Program-made: the position numbers and the translations under genes
Assembly: GCA_021234155.1 (NCBI GenBank)
Contig: JAJEKV010000083.1
Coordinates: 1,701,932-1,765,931 of the forward strand
DNA: 64,000 nucleotides
Direction: 5' to 3'
Source: Isoetes taiwanensis
Lineage: Eukaryota; Streptophyta; Lycopodiopsida; Isoetales; Isoetaceae
Shown: positions 54,800 through 64,000 of the stretch, in pieces
Numbering within the stretch: the stretch's first letter is position 1
Layout of the letters: each line of letters starts with the position of its first letter
The notes under the pieces: generated by a model
Told to the model about the DNA's origin: nothing
Seen by the model: the letters and a program-made list of their open reading frames with translations, nothing else
The model's database searches: none

Positions 54800-55315
54800 G
54801 CAGGAGGCATTCGTGCTAACCCGTTTTTTTGAAATTTGCAACGCATATGGAAATCGAAAAGTCCATTCTCCTGCAATCCATGCTTTATACATTAAAGCAA
54901 AATTCAAATTTGAATTGGCCAAGGGCGGGAAGCCTGTATTAGGATGAAGTGAAGATGGGTTAAAGCCTTGTGCGCCCTCGAAAATGAAAGTCCGATCACG
55001 ATACAAAGCTGCAACCTACACATTCAACTTTGAAATGTAGAAGGCGATTGTGATACAAGACGCTACTCAAGAGACATCATGCCATGAGTTATCTTTATAA
55101 AGAAATGCAAGTGGCATTTTAGAAGCCATCGCAGTTGCATCGGTCAGGTGAGCAACCAACGGAATTAAATACATATGGGCGCCATGGAATGCAATCCTTA
55201 TTCTGGTAATATTCAAGCAAATCTGTAATTATGAGAGTTGGTATCCTAGGTGGCATGGGAAAAAGGAGCCGAAATATGACGCGGAATGGTGATGGAGGCC
55301 ATTTGGACCTTCAAC
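54800..55315. repeat. Direct repeat, copy 2 (about 0.5 kb)
   Basis: Counterpart of 52895-53400, offset about 1.91 kb. Confidence 0.8.
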
Positions 55316-56858
55316 CGCCCTAATGTTATCCCCATCATCTAAATGACAAACATAGTATGTAAATAGATTTAGAGCCCAACAATGGAAAAACGTGATATAA
55401 TGAATCTCAAGAGGATTACGAAGTCAATGGTAGAAAGAGTGGGAAGAATGGTGATGAGTTTAACATGTAGACAACCGACATGCAAAACCAAATGAACACG
55501 AAATATGGAAGCAAATGGAACAATGAATGCACCCAAGGTCAACGAGTCTTTGAATGTCAATAGCTTATGTGTTAATATAAAACCAAAGGGACCCATCGAA
55601 CAAGAAAACAAAGTGAACCGACAGAAAATGGGATCGTAACAAGAGGAACATAGTACAAATGGAAGAAATATTAGAGTTAACGCCAACAAAAAGGATATAA
55701 TGGAATGGATGAGGTGAAAAAGGAACCAACAACGCAAAATGAAATAATTGACACAAACAAGATCGACCGGGGATGAGACACATATGGCCAGAGAGATAGA
55801 GAAAAAGGAAGTGAAGAAAACAACAAAGTGTAAGAGAAATCGAATAGAAAGAGCATATCCACGAAAAGTCAAAAGGAAGCCAATGGATCTAATGCATTAA
55901 ATAAAAATAAAGAGAAGGCAAAGGTTAGATAAAGTGGATGGATCATATAAAAAAAAAAAGAGAACACAAAAAATTAACAGGAAAGCAAATGGGCCAAATA
56001 AGGCCCAGATTGCACTAAGGAGCCAATATTATAGGAAATAATTGGAGGGTAGAATAACAAAAAATAATAATAATAACAATAATAAGAAGAAGAACCTCCA
56101 CCAAGTTAGCCACATGTAAAGGAACAACAATATTATAGCCAACAAGGCGATATGAACGAGAGAGAAACTAACCAATGAAGAAGGACAAACGGACTATCTG
56201 GAAGAACAAAGCGTGGAGTGCTAAACATAATAGGTTGCAATTGGAAAAACAAATGAACTAGAGCAAAAAGATCATCGAATGGAATAGAGTAGAAAGAGGC
56301 AAATGAATAAGACATACTATTAATATATCAAGGAAAGACGAGCAACAAAGGGAACAAGACCATCATATCACTAGACCAAACCAAACATCTGTCAAAGCGC
56401 CTGCCCGCGATACAACTTGCAAAAAGAATCATCAACCGGGGAATTAATCTGCATGACAAAAAGTATACATTATGAAAACGGTATAGTTTAAATGACCTAA
56501 AGAAACCCACATGGGCCAAAAGATGTACGCAAGATCAAATTATACTAATCATGTGAAAATGCCAAAGGATATTGAGGAGCAAAGGTTGCAAACATGCAAA
56601 GAATACTAATCCACCACAACGTACTTGTAAATATCCAAAACAATAACAAATAGCCAAATCGAGACATACATTTATATGTTTTCTAATGGGAGGCGAGATC
56701 CACCAAATGATGAAATGCGACCTTCTTGATGCGCTTAGCGGAGGTCCGCCAAATGAAATAAGACACAAGATTGAAGGGCGCCATGATTGCCACAAGAAGA
56801 AAGGCCCAACCGGGTTTCGGTCGGATTTAGAAAATTAACGAATTTTGTTTAGCATCAC
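55316..56858. repeat. A-rich repeat region related to 38.6-42 kb
   Basis: It shares blocks such as GTGGATGGATCA followed by AACAGGAAA.CAAATGG with 41,085-41,130. Minus-strand Phe/Leu-rich frames, including one of 167 codons, follow from composition. Confidence 0.45.
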
Positions 56859-57076
56859 AAAGGATAAGGGATCCCGAAAAGATTTCTTCAAAACAATGCT
56901 AAGAAAATGTCGTTCATATATAACAAAAAATATGGCAAAGAATAACCCCATCGACCCTTTAACATCATGAAGGGATAAGGGACCCTCCGAGATTTCTGCA
57001 AACAATGCTAGGAAATGTATCGTTCATGTATAACAAAAGATATAGCCAAAAATAACCCCATTGCTTCTTTTACAAC
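56859..57076. repeat. Tandem duplication, about 106 bp x 2
   Basis: Units contain GGATAAGGGA(T/A)CC, AACAATGCTA.GAAA(A)TGT and CGTTCAT.TATAACAAAA, ending ATAACCCCAT. Starts are at about 56,859 and 56,965. Confidence 0.85.
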
Positions 57077-57756
57077 ATCTTGAGAGAGGAAAAAAATATA
57101 GCGAAAATAACCGGCGTGCATTTGTGTAGCACATGATTGAACCCCAGCCCCCATTCAAACAAAGACAGCGTTACCAATGTACACCAATAATTATTATATA
57201 TGCCACCGAGTTTAATAGGTGTTAATCGTAGTTTAATCAATTCACTTGGCGAAATTACTGAAACTTCGTCGGCGAAAACCTATCCGGAGTACCTGCCCCT
57301 GAAACGATCAAAATTAGTGGAAAACCTAAGATGGAGCATGTAGAAGCCTCCAGAAGCCAAAAGGAGGATTGAGGCCATTATAGAAGGCGTGGTGTATGGC
57401 CCCTAGCGATGTCGATCCCGCTTGGACTAAGAGGATCACATGAAGCATCACAAAAAGCGAAGCAATTGAAGTTCTAGCCACAAAGGGCAACAATCCTATA
57501 GACTTATCTAGGTACCAGCGAGAAAAAGCTCTGAAGCTGAAGACCGAGGAAAGAATATACACCTCAAACTGTTGCCATCCTCTGCAACCTGCAGATCTGT
57601 CGATTAAATTGCGATTAGGGAAACCCGGACAAAATATCAAGAACAAAGCTGTGGAAAAACAAGCGATGCAAGCATAGCTGTTACGTATTGCTCACCTTAA
57701 GCGGATCCTGGCCGAAGCTAGTATCGCTACTTAACTCGCGTATTAGAGACCAGTTT
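57077..57756. other. No confident gene
   Basis: Spacer before block 2. A minus-strand 106-codon ORF at 57326-57646 has no recognised family. Confidence 0.35.
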
Positions 57757-58078
57757 ACGGCGTCGTGTGGTCTTCTTATCTTTTCATTTCTTTCGTTGAC
57801 ACGTGTTTACAAACAAATTTATTGTGCAGGTTTATGTTTATCGGGCGTCGTGGATGTCATTCCGTACGAGAAATGATATTAGTAGTGTACTTATGGGTAT
57901 TATCCACATAGTGTCGGGTATCCTTACTCAAAGAGTATGGATCGTGACAACGGGGGTATAGGCATCACAGTTTTACGGACATGATTATAGCGTAAAGGTC
58001 GAGGAAGCCAAACGAGCGATTAGTTACTTACTTCGTGAACTTTGTAAACCACGGACTAATGAATAATGTATTAGTGCA

Positions 58079-58380
58079 ATGAAGAAATGCATGGTAACCA
58101 GTTGAGGATATGCGGCGGTGCGGGGATGGGTTTTGGAATCATGCACGTTTGGGGTATTTTGCTTCATATATTCGGAGATGGCGGGAGTTCCGGCTGCAGA
58201 GACATGTCACCGTTGCTTTTTCTCCCCTGCGGGTTTTGTTGGTTCGGCATTTTTGGTTGGGATGAAACTGGATTCCACGGATAAATGAATAAACTAATGA
58301 GAAGTCCATTGGTTAAGTCCTCGCACAAGGTTAGGACCAAAACAACCGAGCAATGTTTATCGTTGATTTATTCGGCTTCA
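58079..58380 (+). CDS. Unidentified gene of the duplicated block, block 2 copy
   Basis: Same start ATGAAGAAATGCATGG as 43106, but the frame differs downstream by several small changes. As read, only short frames remain. See the block 1 entry. Confidence 0.3.
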
Positions 58381-58844
58381 AAGGCAGAAGCAGGAACAGC
58401 GTTTGAAGGGGACTACGCATTAAACTAGACATAGATCGGGTGGTCATTAGAGGTATGGAGAGGAAGTCGAACATATCTGGCCACCATAGGCTGGAGGCCA
58501 AAAATGGAAGTATCCGGGCTAAGAGTTCTATGGAAGCGGAGGAAATTCTTCCATTATTTAGATAGCATTAGGGTTGGTTGAGCTGAGAAATGTAAAGTTT
58601 AGAGTTCGTGATCAACGAAATTCTGTCTATAGGCTGGTGATGCTTTGATCTGGGGTTTTATTGCATTTGTTTTAATTGTTTTGAAGTTTAAAGTATTTTT
58701 GTTGAATATTTTTTTAGGGTTCGTCTGATTGAAGCTAAAACGTTGCATCATATTTCTTTAACTTGTTTTACTAGTATCTCACTTGGGGTTGTCATTTTCC
58801 CTGGAATTGTTGAAGCAGTACTCAAAGCCCATCCGTGAGAAGCC

Positions 58845-59619
58845 ATGAGCTAAACTTAAAGCTTGCCAAGGATCCATCAGGAGTGGTGTAGGCGGTGGAA
58901 GTTTAAAATTAGAACCATGCTTCATCTGACTCTGAAGTCTAGGTAGAATTCCTCCCTCCTCAGACTATTACTAGAGAAAATCATGCGGCGGGGCCGCGGC
59001 TCCGAGTAAATGGGAGGTGCACTTTCAGGTTAGGAGGCGGAGGATGTGAGAGCGTAGCGAGAACTCCAACAATCACCGGATGAGTATTAGGCAGCAACCT
59101 CTTCTTGCTCTTCACTCCTCTTGTTCCTCAATGGAGAGTCTGGAACAAATCGAAGGAGAGCTAATGAAAGAAGGCGACGAGGAATGAAGGCAGCCAGGAA
59201 AAGTCGGTAGAATCTTTGAGGAGTGAAGCGGCCCGGAAAAATTAGAACAACAAACTCAAATCTTTGGGGTGGAGTGAGTAAATGGAAGCGGAAGAAGCTT
59301 GTGAAGTGATAAAAGCGCTTAGCGAATTAAAATGTCGAAGAACCAGAGATAAGGTCATTCCGCGTCTCCATTGCGAACTCGTGAGATACACAAGTGTAGT
59401 CGCGATACATCATCACCGATTCTGAGAATTCAAAGCTGCTATCGTACTCTTCAAATGGCAGGCGATTGAGTATTCGATTGATTCGAGACTTCGACTTCAC
59501 GGCAATACATATAGCGGGTGGTATCATGCCAGGACATCGCCCTCGTCTTCGCATAAGGGATCCAGAATTACTATGGTCAAAATTTATAAAATTTGAATAA
59601 AGACCCCGGAAAAAGGTGA
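58845..59619 (+). CDS. Divergent histone H3, CENH3-like, block 2 copy (frame broken)
   Basis: Colinear with 43907-44772. The 5' end reads ATGAGCTAAACTTAAAGC where block 1 reads ATGGCAAGAACTAAGCAA, so the N-terminal codons are altered here. Core segments are recognisable in alternating frames: CTCGTGAGA (Leu-Val-Arg of alpha-1), GCTCTTCAAATGGC (alpha-2) and CATATAGCGGGTGGTATCATGCC (the HAKRV..IMP region, disturbed). Where one copy is disturbed the other is often closer to histone H3, so a better sequence may show an intact gene in both blocks. Confidence 0.5.
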
Positions 59620-59960
59620 AGTGCCTTTGTGTTTTCATATGTATAATATTTCTTAAATACAATGGCTTTATAAGCAATCTCTTGAAGTCATTTCTTTCTT
59701 AGAAGCCTGGCTTAAGCGCGCTGTATTTTTTAATGTTATACATTGAGGGATCTGATAGCGACAAACATTGTGCTTTTGTTGCACATAGTAGTCTTCGGCG
59801 TCGTGTGATCTAACAACTAACCCCTAACTAAAATTAATACCGGGACGATCTCCCCTAGCGGTACGTGTCCCCTTTCATAATCGTGCTGACTGCTTGAGTT
59901 CAAAAGTGGCGGTATGCAAATCCTAAACATCTTCTTGTTTTGTTCGTTTGCTTAGCCGCC

Positions 59961-60280
59961 ATGGATTGTTGTGAAGTTCACGGAATGGTATGCATCCAGC
60001 CCCTCATGACAACGAGGAAGTTGCGCCGACTGCGATTTATCCGTTCTATTGCAGGAGTTGGACATCAAACAGTAGCGATGCTTTGGATGGATGCTATCGC
60101 GAGGTTGCTTTAGCTTTCCACCGGACAGCGGTCACCGGTACCGCGTCCTTCGCTGCGATGTCCGCGGCACCGTGGATTCCAAAACCAGCTCTGGAGGGCT
60201 TCCCATTTTGCAAGCGGGGAAGATGTTTTTCAATCTCTTTAGCACATAGCAGGCTCCTCGGCGCTAATCCTTGTGCTTAA
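59961..60280 (+). CDS. Unidentified small gene of the duplicated block, block 2 copy
   Basis: ATG in GCCGCCATGGATTGTT; the first codons read MDCCEVHGMVCI. Ends TAA at 60278-60280. An open frame from 59990 covers 96 codons. See the entry at 45103. Confidence 0.3.
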
Positions 60281-60397
60281 GAAGGTATCTTATTTCTCTT
60301 TGCCGTTTGCATTTATGCTGAGTTATTGCATTCTGCTTTCGGCCCAAATACTTGGAAACAATAGAAATCTTTAAGCCAAGGGGAGTCGATTATGTTA

Positions 60398-61368
60398 ATG
60401 ATGATCTTTGACTATGGCGTAGAAATGGAGATAGATCTATCAGAAGAAGAGCAAGAATGTAGGAGTTTAACCCGGCCTTGGCCTTAGGTGAACGGAGGAG
60501 GGAGATGATTAGAAGGTGATGAGGATGGGGATGAGGATGAAAAAGAAGTTATGCGACATATCGCCAATTTAGTGGAAGGCAAAAAGAATACTTATTGCTT
60601 TAAGTGATATCTTGGAACCGATCATATTCTGAATGTGTGCTAGGGAAAGGCGAGCTTATCGATTACCTTGGCGGAGATAGATAAACTTGGAGGCCTAGAT
60701 TTTGAAGAAGTTTGGACAAAGATGTTTGAAGTATCTAATTATACGGCAATGCTATAAAGCTTAAAGAAGCATATGAGAGGCTGGAGTCTCGATTTGCTCA
60801 AGATGAAGCGAATCTACCGCGGAAGAAAAATTCCAGAATCTCCGTGCAAAGCTGCCAGGGATCTGAGGGTTTGCGACCCTTCATCCAATCAGCGGCATAA
60901 GCTGGTAGATGAGGATAAATGTGAAGAAGATAATCTTGAGGTTCTTATTTGTGGGGAAGTAGATGATTTTTCTTTGCCGACATGCAGCGGGGGCGGGGAA
61001 AGATTGAAGGACTCTATATTGTTAAGATATATCTCAAGATTAGTTAATGGGGAGATAATCGTCTTATTGAGAACTTCGGTCAAAGGGTCGCGAGTTTGTC
61101 TATTACCTCCGTGCATTATGCATGTTTGGGAACCATTCCCAATTGGCATCAAACAACGAAAGGGTGATAGCAATTGGCGGGATGTTGTGTTACAATATTT
61201 TGGCGACCAAGCGGTTCTTGCTGGGTGAACAATATGTTAAATTTTTAGGCTGGCGGCCCGACTCACCCCAAGTTGGAAAATTTAGGGTCCGATAACATGG
61301 AAGTCATTGCCTTGTTGGATCGGTCTTGGCCGGGGATTGAAGAGCATGAAATTGGCGGCGAAGCTTGA
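60398..61368 (+). CDS. Unidentified acidic/coiled-coil protein, block 2 copy
   Basis: This is the better-preserved copy. It starts Met-Met-Ile-Phe-Asp-Tyr, then EMEIDLSEEEQE. A 151-codon open frame at 60773-61228 gives LVDEDKCEEDNLEVLICGEV, RLKDSILLRYISRLVNGEI, CLLPPCIMHVWEPFPIGI and DVVLQYFGDQAV. The conserved end NMEVIALLDRSW comes before TGA at 61366-61368. The expected length is about 320 residues. The C-terminal half looks globular. No named domain is recognised; neighbours suggest co-duplication with the histone H3-like gene. Confidence 0.4.
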
Positions 61369-61715
61369 AAAATGGAAGTTATATGTTTCCAACTTGTATG
61401 CGGTAAAATTATTTATGTACAGTTGTCCTTAGAAATTCCCCTATAAAAATTATTTTATTTTGTATTTATTCACATCACATCAGAAATACATCGGTCGATT
61501 TTACGTCATATCTAGGTTTTCGGCGATAAATTGTGATATCTATCTCGAAGAAATGAAATATTATTGGAAAAAAACAATTAATTTATTTATTAATCGCGGC
61601 ACTTCGTGTGACTCATGTTTATAAATAAGAAGGCCGATGTCCCGCTGACCTCAGAGTCGCCTTAAAAACATACGCTCATCTTCTACTTCGGCTTCCGCCT
61701 TCCACCTTACGCTCG

Positions 61716-62110
61716 ATGGCATCATCATCTTCCTCTAATAGCAAGCGACCGTAGATAGCACTCCCATTGGTGGCCGGGTGGACATCACCCTTGCGGTGGT
61801 GATGAAGAGATTCAAGAATCCATGATGAAACAGCGAATCTGCGTCGCCCAGGGAACAATGAGGCGGTCGGCGGTCCAACCTTCCACGGAGGGCTGCTTTG
61901 CCGCAGTAGCGTTAGGCTTCGATGGAAACATTAAGCCACCATGTACCAAGAGACGAGACTGGCCCGAGGCCGGCGGTTAAAGCTACTCCACATGATTTAT
62001 TGAGGCCTTAGAAGATATGGAAAAAGCTCCGTGCTGCGGAAGGGATGAACGCGACCTTCGGCTTCAGTACGAGGACATGAAAATCGGCTAGAGGATCATG
62101 AAGATCCTAG
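61716..62110 (+). CDS. Ser-rich small coiled-coil protein, member 1, block 2 copy
   Basis: Counterpart of 46839. ATGGCATCATCATC start, GACATCACCCTTGCGGTGGT block and GCCTTAGAAGATATGGA helix are kept. Upstream TATAAATA is at about 61,620 after CGTGTGACTCATG. Frameshifts as read. Confidence 0.45.
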
Positions 62111-62632
62111 CCGTTGTATCTATCTATTTTTTTGCTTCAAAGAGAAAAGTTTTCTCTATTTTTTTGCTTCTATCTATCTGTTGTTCCAATGTATGTTACG
62201 TTTTATTCAAAATATCCTGCGGCGAAATGCCTTGCTTGCAATTAGGTAGCAATCAATGGATTTGGCGTCGTGTGATCTTGGATTCTATTTTGCTTCAATG
62301 AGAAGTTCTATCTTTTAGTTATGTATCCGGTAAAATTACTTATGTATAGATTGTATCACGAAATTATCAATAAAATTATCACCGCGAGCTTTCTACGGAA
62401 GAAAAGGCGTTAGAAGAAATGCTTGATCCTTTTTTCCTCACCACGGCCGAAATGCAGGTCCATTTTCACGACCCCACTGACATCCTTGCGTCGTGTGACT
62501 CAAGCTACCCCTACGAAATCCACATTATAAATAGAAGACCTTCTATCTTGCCTTGACCTCGATCCTCTCTTCCCCTTCCCAGCCTTCTTACCATCTTCTC
62601 TCCCCTTAGCCCTTCCTTCGCCTTCTCCTCCG

Positions 62633-62990
62633 GTGGCATCTTCATCCTCCTCCACCAAAGCGTACCGGAACTGCCCAGCGGACATCACCCTTAACATGGT
62701 GATGAAAAGGTTCAAGGAGAGTTCCACGAGCCGAAACAACCGTTCGTAGAAGATGGAAGTGGGGTGGGGATTAGAATTCACTAGAGCTCTTTGCATGGCG
62801 AGACCATGAGCTTACGGCAACATTAACGAAGGCAGAGGCCAATAAGCCCAGGTAGGGTCGGCGGTTTTAAGCGCACCTGGCATTCCCTTGGCTAGAAGAT
62901 ATGGAGAAGAAGCTGGTAGGAGGATGAAGCGCGACTTTAAACCGGATAAGTCTGAGGATCATGAAGATAAAATTAGCCATTATATATTTT
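62633..62990 (+). CDS. Ser-rich small coiled-coil protein, member 2, block 2 copy
   Basis: Counterpart of 47747. The start reads GTGGCATCTTCATCC instead of ATGGCATCTTCATCC, so the initiator is lost or misread. Upstream TATAAATAG is at about 62,525 after GCGTCGTGTGACTC. Confidence 0.4.
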
Positions 62991-63602
62991 TTGTTCAAAG
63001 AAAATTTGCTCTATTTCTTGCTTCTATCGTTCTCTTGTTTTGTTTTATTAAAAAGATCACCGGCCAGAAATGCCATTCTTGCAATTAGGTAGCAATCAAT
63101 GGATTTAGAAATTATTATCAATCTCCTGCGATACACCTCGTTGTATGTATAAATTCATAATTTATTAATGGAAAAGTGTATGTAACACAAATATCTAGCT
63201 AGATTAATGTGATATAACTTGGAGGTAAATCTTGAATTTGCATGTGGATGACAGCGTCTATTCACATCGTGGCTTAATGGATGAATCTAATTTCAAGGGC
63301 GTGGCATCTTATTTATACAATAACAAGCGTCTTTTTGCGGCACTTTGCATTACGACTGGGATATGATATAGCGGATCCCCAGTCACGAACATTGAGCTCA
63401 CATTGCCCTGTTAAATGCTATAATTTTAATATAAATGGGATTATTACACAACTTTATGGGTGCTACGCGGCCGTAGATTCCAAGCGTATCTCTAGTTTCT
63501 ATATAAAGCGTCCGGGCCTTTGTCTTCTCCCTATCCGCCATCTTACGTTTCTACCACATCAGCCCCCTCGGCCATCACTCACCTGTTCTCCCATCACTTT
63601 CA

Positions 63603-64000
63603 ATGGCCTCCCGCTCGGTTCCATCCTAGAGATCTTGTCTCAAGTTTTGGTCAAAGGAAATTGAACATTCGGCGGTAGGCGGAGGAGCGGATCGCTGCTT
63701 CTAAAAGAAAAGAATGATGAAGGCAAGGCGGTTCGCGGCCCGGAGAAAAGGCCGCCTTCTACGAGTGATTTTAGTCTTGGCGACAATCGGTGAGCGCCTT
63801 AGACCCATGAGTTGCGGCCCCGATATAACCTCAAAACGGCTTAGGGCCCTGTCCAAGGGGAGAGCCGACCTTTCGATGGCGGGAAGATAAGGTTCTGCGG
63901 AATGAGAACGTGGTTGCAGAAGGCAATCATGTTGGAGGAGGCGAAAAAAATTATCAGCGCCCTCCGGAAGAGCTTGCGGCGATCATAGGCATCGGGCTCC
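63603..64000 (+). CDS. Small TATA-led gene, block 2 copy (cut by window end)
   Basis: Counterpart of 48703, starting ATGGCCTCCCGC with TATATAAAG at about 63,504. The gene probably runs to or past the window edge. Confidence 0.3.

Larger units (their letters stand above)
57757..64000 (+). repeat. Large direct duplication, block 2 (runs to window edge)
   Basis: Colinear with 42781-49110. The last bases of the window (CATAGGCATCGGGCTCC) correspond to about 49,094-49,110, so the duplication probably continues outside. Confidence 0.93.

Noticed and set aside
55369-55872. 167-codon minus-strand ORF that looks like a membrane protein
   Set aside because: It lies in A-rich repeat DNA. Phe/Leu/Ile/Ser richness follows from poly-A-like codons on the other strand, and three overlapping frames are open.
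1-64000. tRNA, rRNA, CRISPR or prokaryotic operon
   Set aside because: No cloverleaf, rRNA core sequence, spaced repeat array or ribosome-binding-site/gene-cluster pattern was recognised by eye. A tRNA scan would be the decisive test and was not possible here.

Overview
The window is nuclear DNA from a land plant, most probably a non-seed plant such as a fern. The evidence is a microbial-type terpene synthase-like gene at about 7.0-8.0 kb, a class known from ferns, lycophytes and bryophytes but not from seed plants. It sits in AT-rich DNA dense with plant-type transposons: Helitrons, a chromovirus-type Ty3/gypsy element, another LTR element and a LINE fragment. No rRNA, tRNA, CRISPR array or operon was seen. 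Species cannot be fixed from the sequence.

Layout. 0-8.3 kb: mostly unique intergenic DNA with small tandem duplications, Helitron ends near 2.03 kb, a 5'-truncated LINE with a 13-bp target-site duplication (TSD), and the terpene synthase-like gene, whose N-terminal part is broken. 8.33-11.12 kb: a complete non-autonomous Helitron. 11.1-18.3 kb: two copies of a 1.3-1.4 kb segment carrying a small EF-hand plus Cys-pair gene (copy A frameshifted, copy B open), separated by a solo-LTR-like insertion, tandem repeats and a long hairpin. 18.88-23.91 kb: a full-length Ty3/gypsy chromovirus with both LTRs, primer-binding site (PBS), polypurine tract (PPT) and TSD. 24-32.5 kb: palindromes, two further Helitron starts, an isolated LTR-like piece with a PBS, and a 3.07 kb LTR element that lacks pol and holds a nested poly(A) insertion. 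32.52-34.81 kb: a second complete Helitron holding a 1.1 kb polypurine tract. 34.8-42 kb: diverged repeats, including A-rich DNA.

42.78-64.0 kb is the most gene-like accessory part. A block of about 6.3 kb occurs twice in direct orientation (42.78-49.11 and 57.76-64.00 kb). Each block holds, in the same order, an unidentified ORF, a divergent histone H3 gene with CENH3-like features, an unidentified small gene, a longer acidic/coiled-coil gene, and TATA-box-led small genes encoding Ser-rich, coiled-coil proteins starting Met-Ala-Ser. A further member of the small family lies at 49.54 kb. A recurrent GCGTCGTGTGA-type motif marks several unit borders. Between the blocks are a minus-strand gene of about 2.4 kb and smaller repeats.

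Caution: in about 13.5-17, 19.5-21.4 and 38.9-64 kb the two copies of each repeat agree over long runs but disagree at short clustered spots, often where one copy reads CAG/CTG and the other CGG, CCG or a deletion. This looks more like residual base-calling error (possibly at methylated cytosines) than neutral decay. Frameshifts in those stretches should not be taken as proof of pseudogenes, and CDS limits there are approximate.
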